25,025 bases of DNA. Origin: Penium margaritaceum (Eukaryota; Streptophyta; Zygnematophyceae; Desmidiales; Peniaceae). Under the pieces are notes generated by a model. It saw only the letters and a list, made by a program, of their open reading frames with translations. It did not search any database and had not been told where the DNA came from. This document shows, piece by piece, positions 9,404 through 18,368 of this stretch. A program made the position numbers and the translations under genes. The stretch lies in contig SZWC01004928.1 in NCBI GenBank assembly GCA_023375785.1, forward strand, positions 99,132-124,156, read 5' to 3'. Positions within the stretch are counted from its first letter, which is position 1. The number at the start of each line of letters is the position of its first letter.

Positions 9404-10041
9404 GACAGCCGGTTCCTCCTTTTTTCTTTGGTTGTTGCGGAACACCTCGGTGGAACACCTCACTGCGGAACACCTCCGCGGAACACCTCCGCGGAACACC
9501 TCACCGCTAAATTTCCGTGGACTGCCGCGGAACACCTCGGACTTGCCGCGGAACAGCCACCACGGTCGCGTCAATACGGAACACGACAAGGTGCCGCGAA
9601 CTGCCGGGGCCCCTCTGTCAGTGTGTTCCGTGACCACTGCAGAGCTGCTCCGACTGGCGACCGCGGATCTGCCGCGGAACGGCCGCAGCCTCGCGACTGC
9701 GGAGCACCGTGGAGCACCGCCGGTGTGTTCCACAACCGCCGCGTAGCTACCGCGACGGAACGCCGCGGATCTGCAGAACACCAAGGATCTGCCGCGGGGT
9801 GACGTACTTCGGAACGATGTGTGCGACCGCAGTAGATCCACGGCACCGTCGGCGTGTTCCGTTGGGGCTGTGAAGTTGCCGCGTCCGCTGCGGAGATCTC
9901 GTCATCGCGGAGCACCGCAGAGTTTTTCAGAGTGGCTTCTGCATTCGCGGAACGGCCACGGAACTCCGCGGTGAACTCCACGGAGTTTTTAAGAAAGCGG
10001 TCGAGGTGTGGTGGGTCCTCCCAGGACCTCTTACCGAGACA
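9404..10041 (-). other. Leader of the minus-strand copia element, interrupted by insertion
   Basis: Non-coding stretch between the gag ATG and the nested plus-strand element. Its other end resumes at 17043, so the leader was originally about 0.75 kb. It is built largely of degenerate GGAACACCTC and CCGCGG repeats (separate entry). ORFs on both strands here are repeat translations. Confidence 0.65.
9439..9790. repeat. GGAACACCTC tandem/dispersed repeat
   Basis: Exact GGAACACCTC occurs at 9439, 9452, 9467, 9480, 9493 and 9529, spaced 13-15 nt for the first five, usually preceded by CCGC. Past 9540 it decays into CCGCGGAAC, GTGTTCCG and CGCGGATCTGCCG variants, in both orientations, to about 9970. 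Several copies contain the self-complementary CCGCGG. Confidence 0.85.
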
Positions 10042-10046
10042 GTGCG
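10042..10046. repeat. Target-site duplication GTGCG, left
   Basis: GTGCG directly precedes the first TGTTGG LTR start and recurs at 17038-17042, immediately after the last LTR end. It delimits the nested plus-strand element. Confidence 0.8.
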
Positions 10047-10266
10047 TGTTGGTTTGTGTGGCTTCCACCCGTCACGACCGACACTGCTAGTTTACCGATA
10101 TACCCACATTCGGGGTATATGGCAGAGGAGGGCGTGACGACACGACGGGCCTCCGGACTGCACCGAGACTTCTCCAGCACCTACGACAGCGCCGGCGAGA
10201 CGCGGTCGATGCGTTTCGGCAGCCATGTGGGCTTGTCAGGAGGTAGGAGAGTTTTCTCGGTGGGTT
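10047..10266 (+). repeat. Plus-strand element, first LTR, truncated at an N
   Basis: 220 nt nearly identical to the start of the LTR at 10376 (one difference noted, GGTGGGTT for GGTGTGTT near the break) and about 4% different from the 3' LTR. It stops at the N at 10267, so roughly 450 nt of LTR and probably a whole internal region are missing from the assembly or were deleted. Confidence 0.88.
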
Positions 10267-10267
10267 N
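10267..10267. other. Assembly join (single N)
   Basis: The N sits exactly where LTR homology ends and homology to the 3' end of the internal region (16300-16412) begins. It therefore stands for a gap of unknown length, not one unread base. Confidence 0.85.
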
Positions 10268-10375
10268 TGTGTGTTTGTGCGAGTTGACTCATGCATGTTA
10301 TGGCTTGCCATGCATTGTTGTTCCATGCCTTTGCTCATTCGTTCTGGCGTGGACGGCTATGTCAGCCAGGGGGAG
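10268..10375 (+). mobile_element. 3' end of internal region with polypurine tract
   Basis: Almost identical to 16302-16412, the last ~110 nt of the element's internal region, ending in the polypurine tract CAGGGGGAG just before an LTR. It is the tail of an element copy lying upstream of the middle LTR. Confidence 0.88.
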
Positions 10376-11043
10376 TGTTGGTTTGTGTGGCTTCCACCCG
10401 TCACGACCGACACTGCTAGTTTACCGATATACCCACATTCGGGGTATATGGCAGAGGAGGGCGTGACGACACGACGGGCCTCCGGACTGCACCGAGACTT
10501 CTCCAGCACCTACGACAGCGCCGGCGAGACGCGGTCGATGCGTTTCGGCAGCCATGTGGGCTTGTCAGGAGGTAGGAGAGTTTTCTCGGTGTGTTCAGAC
10601 CCGCGCACCCGGTTGACTGTACCGGTGCGACGAGGAGACCCGATGGCTATTGTGGGGCTTCCGATGTTCGGAAAGCCGTCTGTGATGTCTGGACGTTGAT
10701 TCCGAGATGTTTTGGCACCGCTCATATTTTCTCGGTGGTCGAGACCCGGGCACTCGGAGAGTTGTTCCGGTGCCTCGAGGAGACCACCTTTGTTACTCTC
10801 GTGGTGTATGCAGTGTGTTCTCCATGTTGACTCATTTGGGTTCAGCAGAGGTGACGGGGCCCGGTGCGGTTAGCTGTCGGCGCCCCTATATGAGCCTGCT
10901 AGGGGCTCATTTGTAAACTCTCCTTGTTGTTTATATTCAGCGTTCCAGACTTAGCCAAATTCTTGCCGTCTTGCATTGCACTCACACACACAGCTCATGT
11001 TCGTTCTTGCATGGGCCTGCATGCCCTAAAATTATTTCCAATT
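10376..11043 (+). repeat. Plus-strand element, middle LTR (5' LTR of the intact internal region)
   Basis: 668 nt, starting TGTTGG and ending CCAATT, where the primer-binding site begins. I count about 19 substitutions against the 3' LTR over ~620 aligned positions. A TATA-like CTATATGAG lies at 10887-10895; the 3' LTR has a perfect CTATATAAG, so this copy's promoter is probably weakened. The likely U3 carries two hairpin modules at 10592-10641 and 10737-10785. The termini are TG...TT rather than the usual TG...CA. Confidence 0.9.
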
Positions 11044-11055
11044 TGGTATCAGAGC
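11044..11055 (+). promoter_or_regulatory. Primer-binding site for initiator tRNA-Met
   Basis: TGGTATCAGAGC directly abuts the LTR end. This is the standard minus-strand primer site of plant copia elements, complementary to the 3' end of initiator tRNA-Met. Confidence 0.92.
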
Positions 11056-11340
11056 GCAGGGGGGCGTGTGAGCAGCAGAAGCAGCAGCAGTGGACGGAAC
11101 GCAAAGAGAACGCGCCACGTGGCGCCACGCCGGCAGCAGCGTGAGGGAGTGCGAAACGACCACACGTGAACGCCACAGGGGCGGTGAGCCGAGCAGAGCA
11201 GCACTAGCGACTACGGCGGCAACACCATTAGCAGCAGTAGCACGAGCTGGCCGGAGCAGCGTGCACGAGCGAGCGGTAGCGACACAGCAGCAGCTTGCAA
11301 CAGTGGCAGCAGCGAGCAGTAGCAGCGAGCAGAAGCAGCA

Positions 11341-11480
11341 GCGTGCAGCAGCAACCAGCTACACCGCAGCAGCAGCAGCAGCAGCCGCAGTAGCAGCAGC
11401 AGCCGCAGTAGCAGCAGCAGCACCAGCAGCACCAGCAACAGCACCAGCGGCGGCAGCAGCAGCAGCTGTAGCAGTAGTAG
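11341..11480. repeat. CAG-type triplet repeat
   Basis: Interrupted CAG/GCA triplets with CCG, GTA and CCA variants. A second cluster is at about 11575-11640. It lies in the leader of the plus-strand element. Confidence 0.9.
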
Positions 11481-11970
11481 CAGCGTGCAACAGCGTGCAG
11501 AGCGAAAGCAAAAAAAAAGAAAGAAAGGAAAAAAAGGGAGAGCAGCAGCAGATCAGCAGCAGCAAGCAGCAGCTGCAGCTGCTGCGCAGAGCAGCAGCAG
11601 CAGCAGCAGCAGCAGCTGAAGCAGCAGCAGCAGCAGCATCCGCAACAGCTGCACCTGCCGCTGCAACTGCTGCTGCCACTGCGAGGAGGGCCTCGCAGCC
11701 CTCCTCTGAAGGGGGGGGACTCTCTGAGGGGGCCTGTCGACCCCGTTCGCCACCCCCCCTCTCCTTCCTTTCTCCCCTTCTCAAGGGGGGCCCTCGGAGG
11801 GCCCTGCTGAGCCCCTTCGAGGGGCCCTTCGGAGGGGGCCCGTCGGCCTCGCGGGCCCCCTTCGCCCCGTCGGCCCCGTCGGCCCCGTTGGCCGACCGAC
11901 GGAGGGGCCGGGTCAGAGGGGCGGACAGGACCCCCCCCCCCTTCTTGCTCCCTCCTCCCCCCCACACCCA

Positions 11971-12013
11971 CTCGCTCACTCGCTCACTCAGCGAGCGAGC
12001 GAGCGAGCGAGCG
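11971..12013. repeat. GAGC fold-back (inverted tetranucleotide repeat)
   Basis: A CTCGCTCA run is followed within a few bases by a GAGCGAGC run of similar length, so the two arms can pair along about 18 bp with an almost absent loop. Confidence 0.8.
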
Positions 12014-12821
12014 TGCACGGGAGGGAGGGCCGGACAGGCCGGACACCCCCCCCCCTCCTGATTTTCTCCGTTCGCCCACCTTCCGGGCAATCGAGAAAAG
12101 GAGGGGGGACGAGTAGCAAAAAATACGAAAAGGGGTACGCCTGACAAAAAAAAAGAGAAGAAAAAAAAAGAAAGGCAAGGGCTTCAGGCGAGCAGAGGGG
12201 AGAAACAAAGCAAAAAAAAGGGGGTGGAGGGTGAGGCCAAAGAAGAAGAAAAACAGAAAGGGGGGCCTGAGGACTAGAGAATACCGACAACAAAAGGGGC
12301 CATATTCCAACCACCACCGCCGCAACAGTCGCAGCTTCATAGCTGCAGTAGCAGCATCAGGCGGTGGAGTGTCGACGACTACTTAGTTCGGCGGCTGCGC
12401 GAGAGCTTGCACTTTTGCCTTCAGAGCCGAAAGCGGACTGTCGTCGGAAGCGATCTCCGCTTCGAGACGCGTCGTGGACCGGCGTCTTCCTGGGGCCCGT
12501 GGATTGGTGCGCGCACTTCACCCCGTAGGATAGACGGCGGATTCGAGTCTTACCAGCTCCGAGGGCTGGGTCGTCTACCGCTTGGAGCAGCAGCCACACC
12601 TGCAGCCGCCACCCCTTCTCATCTTGGAGCAGTTTTTGCTCCATTAGTGGCAGCAGCATTAGTGGCCGCAGATAGTCGGATTATAGTCTCCGGGCGTGCT
12701 CTGGTAGTGCAGCTCTTCCCGTCTGGTCACGTTTGCTGACCCGGACGCCGTGACCTCCAGGAGTGACACCACCTACTGGCCTCATTCTCTCTCATTGCTT
12801 GGTGTTTACCACCGGGAGTAG

Positions 12822-15590
12822 GTGCCCTCGGTGCCTATCCATCGTCCAGCGCACAAGATCAGTGCGCGGACATCTAAGCAGGCACCCTGCGCGTTCGCCT
12901 GCTACTACTGTGGTGATGGACGTCATGGTTGGCGTCGCTGTTGGACGCGCCCTCCCGGCTGGCATCCACCTTTGCTACAGCCTCGACCGAGCATGCGTCC
13001 TCCACAGCATACGGATCTGCCGGCGTTGGTAGATCCCCTAGCAGGACCTCTGGCGAGCATATTTGCCGAGATCCACGGCCTGCGACAGACGGTGCAGCGG
13101 CTTTGTGACCTCGTTGTCACTGAGCATGCTTCTGCTACTCGTTTGTCGACGACCTCTTCGATCACATCTCCTCCATCCTCTCCTCCTTCCTCATCCGATG
13201 GTGTACCTTCAGCCCCATCTGCCAGCGAGTCTCAGGCTGCCACCATCCTTTCGATCCTCCACTCTGTTGCGACCACGGCGTTTCCTCGTGATGACATGGC
13301 TTCATGTAGTCGTTCCAGTCGAGTGGCCCCGCGACGTCGGCGTCAGCGCTCCGCACGCCGTGCTCGCGCTGGTTTCGATACATCCTCCACCTCCTCGGCT
13401 TCCATTGCTGTACCTATCGAGGGGGAGTGTGGTCATCAGACAGTGCCTATGCCCGTAGCGACAGTAGCCGCACCCGCGCCGTCCCGCCGTGCCTTAGCGT
13501 CAGCCGAAGCAGATGCCGATGACAGGGTGGCAGTACATGACGTGGAGTCTGATCCCGCCATGGAGGTCATGGTGCAGACTTGCGTATCATCGAGCTCGAC
13601 TTCCACGTCCGGGCTGGATCCAGATCTTCTATAGCAGCAGGTTGCGTCAGGAGGAGTGCGGGCCCGGCGTCCCTCGGCGGTGCCACTCGCAGCTCCTACC
13701 AGTGGCGGCTCGGCGGTGGCACATGGGTCCTGTACGGATCAGGATTCCTCTTGCGGACTTTTGGAGGAGTTTGTGCAGCAGGCTCACACGAGCCCGACGG
13801 AGGTTCCCGTGCAAGAGATATGCGTGTCATCGAGATCGACATCCACGCTGAGACAGGAGCCGGACGTTCTTCAGCAGGAGGTTACCTCAGGAGGAGTGCA
13901 GGCACGGCGTCCCTGGACGGTGCCACTCGCGGCTCCGTCCGGTGGAGGCCCAGGACTTTTGGGGAAGAGTGTACAGATGACTCACACGAGTCCGGCGGAT
14001 GTTGGAGTACTTGGGACTTGCATGTCATCGAGGTCGACATCTACGCTGGGGCAGCAGCCAGACATTTGGCAGCAGCAGGCTGCATCACGAGGAGGGCAGG
14101 TCTCACGTGCCTTGGTGATGCCACTCGCGACTCTGATCAGTAGCGACCTGGCGGCAGCAGATGAGTATTGTGCGAATCGGGATGTCCCATACAGATTTCC
14201 GGGGGCGTTGGCGCACGGGACTCATACTAGCCCGACAGCGGTCGCTGTACATGAGCAGAGTCGACCGGGTGGTCTATTAGAGGTTGAGGCGTTCTTGAGA
14301 GCAGCAGTTCTCAGAGATGTCGCCGGGACATATGCTGCAGCAGACACAGCATGCTCCACCGCCTCATCTGCACTACCTGAGGACTAGCTTCAGCGTGAGG
14401 AGTCCTCCATGTTCCCACAGTCTTCGGGTTCCCGTACCCACGACGGAGCAACGACATACATGAAGGAGTCAGATGATGGTCCTTACTCTATCATCGAGCA
14501 GGTGGTAGCGACCAGCGTTCCCGGCGAGACAGTGCGTGAGCGCCAGCTGCGCTTATTGGTCGCCTTGACGGACATTGCTGAGCCGGAGTCCTGTACACCT
14601 GTGTCCATTATGGAGGCAGTCGAGGACATCAGAGCAGATCCATACATGCAGATGGAGTCACCTCGCCAGCAGGAGCTGAGTTCTACCCCCTCGATTTCAC
14701 CTCTTGGTGACGCTACCGATCACATCGACGCCGAGAGTGGCAGTACCTGCACGGACGACGCTTCCACATGCTCTACAGACTCTGACGACTCCTCCTTCTC
14801 CTTCTCTCTCGGCATGCGACCACTCACTCCTCGCATGACAGACACGAGCTGTGATGTGGATGCGACACCTGCAGCTGCATCCGATGTTCCAGCGTCTCAG
14901 CACATTGCGACCTTGGTTGATCCCCAGGAGGATGCAACGGTACCTGTTCCATCATCTTCAGCAGCAGAGATGCAGATGGCGCTGTACTCACGAGCTGTGC
15001 AGTCTGCATGTGCAGCATCTAGTGACGCAGAGTTTATTCTACACCAGGTCGACATGGGCCACCTCGACATGTCAGAGGCAGATTATGCTGATCTGCAGGA
15101 GCGTGTAGTCTTGCTACAGCGGGAGATGGTGGCAGCGCGTGAGTGATTCTTAGAGGAGGGCAGCATCATTGGTACCAGCAGGAGCCTTCCGGCAGCAGCA
15201 GTGATGCTGAGCGTGCCTTCGGCTTCCGCCATCCCGGCTCCTGTCGACCCCATCATCGCTCCTCCTTCTCCTGCTGCCGTCACGCACCTTCATCCACCCG
15301 ACTCACCTGCCCCATCTTCATCTTCATCCACGAGTGGTGATCCGGTTCATCGCTCCAGCTCTCCTCTTCTGGCAGTACACCCTTGTGTCTCAGGGTGTCC
15401 TATCCCGTATCGGAGGCCAGCTCTGCCACTTCATCCACGCACGCGTGCTGCTCGCCCATTCCCGTTCCTCCGACGTACACAGATGCATCGCGGCAGTGCG
15501 GAGGCAGGTGAGACTGTGAGTTGGGACCCTTGGCAGTCACACGAGGACTGGTATACCCCAGGTGATGCAGATTCACGTGAGGAGTTGTAG
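12822..15590 (+). pseudogene. Gag-like long frame with CCHC zinc knuckle, three in-frame stops
   Basis: One reading frame runs from the ATG at 12822 to a TAG at 15588-15590, interrupted only by TAG 13632, TAG 14385 and TGA 15144. At residues 27-40 (12900-12941) is a perfect retroviral-type zinc knuckle, CYYCGDGRHGWRRC (CX2CX4HX4C), typical of the nucleocapsid end of Gag. A short helical segment (about 13050-13130) follows, then a Ser/Thr/Pro/Ala-rich region with about three imperfect repeats of a ~65-80-residue module (about 13583-14135), then acidic and low-complexity sequence. I see no protease DSG, no integrase DDE and no RT in any frame, so it cannot move without help. The TAG at 13632 aligns with a Gln codon (CAG) in repeat 2. 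Whether it encodes only Gag or also an unknown accessory protein is open. Confidence 0.65.
13580..14135 (+). repeat. Three imperfect copies of a coding module in the gag-like frame
   Basis: Copies begin near 13580, 13818 and 14016. Each codes a variant of SSxSTSTxGxxPD, then QQxxSGG and RRPxxVPLAAP. Spacing is unequal (about 238 and 198 nt), both near-multiples of three, so the frame is kept through the repeats. Confidence 0.75.
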
Positions 15591-15899
15591 CCGGAGACAC
15601 CACTTCGTCTTTGAGGGAGGGAGTCGACTCGCAGGTGACAGGGGGAGCTATCTCTACATGATGGATACACTACATGACTCATCGCCCAGGATCTGTTCAG
15701 CTACGACATCAGCATCTCCATCGAGGACATCGCTGCCAGGTTCATCTGCCCAGGGGGAGTGTTGTGTGGACCTCGACCTGATGCGACGCCATGGGAGATA
15801 CATGGCGAGGTCCATGCTCTGTTCTGAGCACCTACAGCATCCCGCATGTGCCTCACGCTACGTGCCTGCACAGCTGCATACAGATGGTAGCACACTGTT
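15591..15899 (+). mobile_element. Untranslated 3' internal region with a second PPT-like junction
   Basis: No convincing coding. At 15751-15764 CAGGGGGAGTGTTG repeats the exact junction seen at the true 3' LTR (16404-16417), and the following TGTGGACC resembles the LTR start. It may be a relic LTR edge. Confidence 0.5.
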
Positions 15900-16280
15900 G
15901 GTCGAGACCCGGAAACTTGGTGCATTGCACCAGTGTTACGAGGAGACCATGTGATCGTGTGTCTTAGTGTGTCGCTATACTGTGTGTGACATGTGCATGC
16001 GAGCTGTTGGTCGAGACCCGGACACGTGGTGCATTGCACCCGTGTTACGAGGAGATCATCCCTTGATCCTGTGTTTGGATGATGATACTATTGAGTTGGA
16101 TTGCTCGTAGTGGTCGAGACCCGGACCCTGGTACCGCCAGTGTCACGAGGAGACCATCTTGTCCTCTGACATGTGCATGACGTGTGTATGTGCATTACAT
16201 TGGTCTGTGAGCGTGTGCATCACTCCTCTCATGGTCGAGACCCAGACACTTGGTGGGCTGTGCCAGTGTCCACGGAGACC
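15900..16280 (+). repeat. Array of four hairpin modules
   Basis: Four copies at 15900-15948, 16009-16057, 16112-16155 and 16233-16280, spaced 103-121 nt. Each reads GGTCGAGACCC, then a hairpin, then ACGAGGAGACC or a close variant. Two further members lie in each LTR (10592-10641, 10737-10785; 16629-16678, 16734-16778, the last cut by an N). The flanks are conserved, while the arms vary in a way that keeps pairing. Confidence 0.85.
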
Positions 16281-16412
16281 CTAGATGGATAGCAGACGAG
16301 TGTGTGTGTGTTTGTGCGAGTTGACTCATGCATGTTATGGCTTGCCATGCATTGTTGTTCCATGCCTTCGCTCATTCGTTCTGGCGTGGACGGCTATGTC
16401 AGCCAGGGGGAG

Positions 16413-17037
16413 TGTTGGTTTGTGTGGCTTCCACCCGTCACAACCGACACTGCGAGTTTACCAATATACCCACTTTCGGGGTATATGGCAGAGGAGAGCG
16501 TGACGACACGAAGGGCCTCCGGACTGCACCGAGACTTCTCCAGCACCTACGACAGCGCCGGCGAGACGCGGTCGTTGCGTTCCGGCAGCCATGTGGGCTT
16601 GTCAGGAGGTAGGAGAGTTTTCTCGGTGGGTTCAGACCCGCGCACCCGGTTGACTGTACCGGTGCGACGAGGAGACCCGATGGCTATTGTGGGGCTTCCG
16701 ATGTTCGGAAAGCCGTCTGTGATGACTGGACGNGAGACCCGGGCACTCGGAGAGTTGTTCCGGTGCCTCGAGGAGACCACCTTTGTTACTCTCGTGGTGT
16801 ATGCAGTGTGTTCTCCCTGTTGACTCATTTGGGTTCAGCAGGGGTGACGGGGCCCGGTGCGGTTAGCTGCCGGCGCCCCTATATAAGCCGGCGAGGGGCT
16901 CATTTGTAAACTCTCCTTGTTGTTTATATTTAGCGTTGCAGACTTAGCCAAATTCTTGCCGTCTTGCATTGCACTCACACACACAGCTCATGTTCGTTCT
17001 TGCATGGGTCTGCATGCCCTAAAAATTATTTCCAATT
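16413..17037 (+). repeat. Plus-strand element, 3' LTR
   Basis: Preceded by polypurine tract CAGGGGGAG (16404-16412) and followed by the GTGCG target duplication. It ends CCAATT like the middle LTR. TATA-like CTATATAAG lies at 16880-16888. An N at 16733 replaces 45 nt that are present in the middle LTR (10696-10740), so the true length is about 669 nt. Confidence 0.92.
16733..16733. other. Assembly join (single N) hiding about 45 nt
   Basis: Alignment to the middle LTR: both copies share GGACG before and GAGACCCGG after the N, but the middle LTR has 45 nt between them. Confidence 0.9.
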
Positions 17038-17042
17038 GTGCG
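17038..17042. repeat. Target-site duplication GTGCG, right
   Basis: Matches 10042-10046. Sequence to its right is the leader of the interrupted minus-strand element. Confidence 0.8.
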
Positions 17043-17152
17043 CGCTGCTGCTGCTGCTACTCAAGGCAACGGCTGCGATCGCTCACTACTACTACGGTTG
17101 CTGCGCCTCAGGTATGCAGCTGTGCGAGCACTGGCTCGCCGTTCTGATACCA
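17043..17152 (-). other. Start of the minus-strand copia leader with primer-binding site
   Basis: On the minus strand, TGGTATCAGAAC (complement of 17141-17152) follows LTR A3 directly. It has one mismatch to the usual TGGTATCAGAGC. The leader continues to 17043 and, past the nested insertion, at 10041 and below. Homologous to 4963-5031. Confidence 0.85.
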
Positions 17153-17672
17153 TGAAGGACAGCTTCCTAGCACTGCTGTCACTGGCGTGGCAGCACAGGC
17201 CGGCCAGCTTACTCACTACCACATACAGGTGGAGGTGTGAACAAGGGGTTGGCTAGGGACACAAACAAAGTGTCACAAGCTACAAACACTGAATTATGCA
17301 GAGTGGAATGACAACTGAGGCCTAGACAACCTAAATAGTGTCTCTGACCTAGTGGGTGCACACACACTCGGCGAACAAGGGCGCACATTTTCCAGCAGGA
17401 CAATACAGTGGGAAAAACACAGTTTTGGACATAACTCCCTGCAGGCACGTCAGATCGACGAGCCGTCTGAACCGGAACGGCCGCACCGACGACAGCTACG
17501 CCTTGATAGGCTGCACGCCTATGTGCTGTCCCATAGCACGAGTCTAAATAAGGTCTTCTAGGCGCCCTTTTGGCCGCCTTTCTTCCACCACCATAGCCAT
17601 GTCAAGGATCAGCACGTGAATGGACATGAGCCGAGGGGTCACCGTAAGCCGTGTACGACACACACAATAACA
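17153..17672 (-). repeat. Copia LTR, copy A3 (5' LTR of the minus-strand element)
   Basis: 520-bp family A LTR starting TGTTATTGTGTG on the minus strand and ending CCTTCA next to the PBS. Its outer flank (CCATTTGCGTAGCC from 17673) is the 3' flank of TRM11. The element therefore inserted about 0.7 kb downstream of the TRM11 stop codon. Confidence 0.87.
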
Positions 17673-18368
17673 CCATTTGCGTAGCCTGAGGCTCGTGCCG
17701 ATGGGCTAACCTGTTTCTCTATGAAATCTCCAACGTGGGATACATCGATTAATTGCTCACACACCCTTTAAAATGATAGGGATTGTTTTGCATTCCTAGT
17801 TGGTTTGTGGTTACTTTGGTTCTTTCTTGGGTGCTTGTCCTAATAGGGTGCTGCTCTTGTAATTTTCTGACAGCACCTGCTCTCGGTTGATTCTAAGAGG
17901 TGCGGCTCAACCCAGGTGGTGGCAATGGTCACACCTCGTGTGGAGCACATGAGGTGGATCTTGCTCACCGTGTGAAGGCCTCGCTCCACCCGAATGCTCA
18001 CCACTATTATCTTCCCAAGTTCGGGATTGGACAAGATCCATGGCATTGCTCACCTCTCTCTCTCTCCCTCTCACTCTCTCCACCACAAGTCTCTACTAAC
18101 TACAAGTGGATGGGAAAAAGAGAAACGGACAGCCAGACGGACTGGAAACCAGGCAGACGAGGTGGAAAAGTACACAGATGGACGCCAAGCCGACTGGAAA
18201 CAAATGTGGGTTGCCAGATTTGCACCTCCAAGTCTGATGGGCAAATGAGCTTTGCTAAGAAAGTTAAGAAAGCTTCAACTTGGCCAACAGTACAAAACTC
18301 TGCAGAAGTCCCATGATGCATCTTTGGATGCAAATTCATCAATGCTTGATTCACTAATTCATTTTTTG
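17673..18368 (-). other. TRM11 3' flank / probable 3' UTR
   Basis: About 0.7 kb between the TRM11 stop and LTR A3, duplicated at 4138-4821. No ORF of note. A CT-rich run lies at about 18052-18081. I see no clear AATAAA on the minus strand, so the poly(A) site is not placed. Confidence 0.6.

Larger units (their letters stand above)
11056..12821 (+). mobile_element. Long low-complexity leader of the plus-strand element
   Basis: Non-coding in appearance. CAG/CTG-type triplet runs occupy about 11060-11480 and 11550-11680. An extremely G+C-rich part with runs of C and G and many self-complementary GGGCCC/GGCCC blocks spans 11700-11960. A CTCGCTCA / GAGCGAGC fold-back lies at 11971-12013, and a purine-rich A/G tract at 12080-12270. 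Long ORFs in both directions (poly-Ala plus strand; Cys/Leu-rich minus strand) are translations of the repeats. A gag start could lie near the end, but frames are closed by stops at about 12753 and 12819. Confidence 0.6.

Noticed and set aside
11090..12061. 323-codon Ala-rich ORF and long Cys/Leu/Ala-rich ORFs on the opposite strand
   Set aside because: They are translations of CAG triplet repeats and G+C-rich low-complexity sequence in a retrotransposon leader; all frames are open because of composition.
13421..13430. Third PPT-like GGGGGAGTGT in the gag-like frame
   Set aside because: The following bases (GGTCATCAG) do not resemble the LTR start and no hairpin module or LTR homology follows; likely chance.
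7418..15590. Non-standard genetic code with TAG/TAA read as Gln
   Set aside because: TAG often falls where Gln fits, but the TRM11 exon, the best host coding sequence, uses only CAA and CAG at the 11 Gln codons I counted. Decayed elements also contain TGA stops, frameshifts and lost catalytic residues. Methylation-driven decay explains the pattern better.
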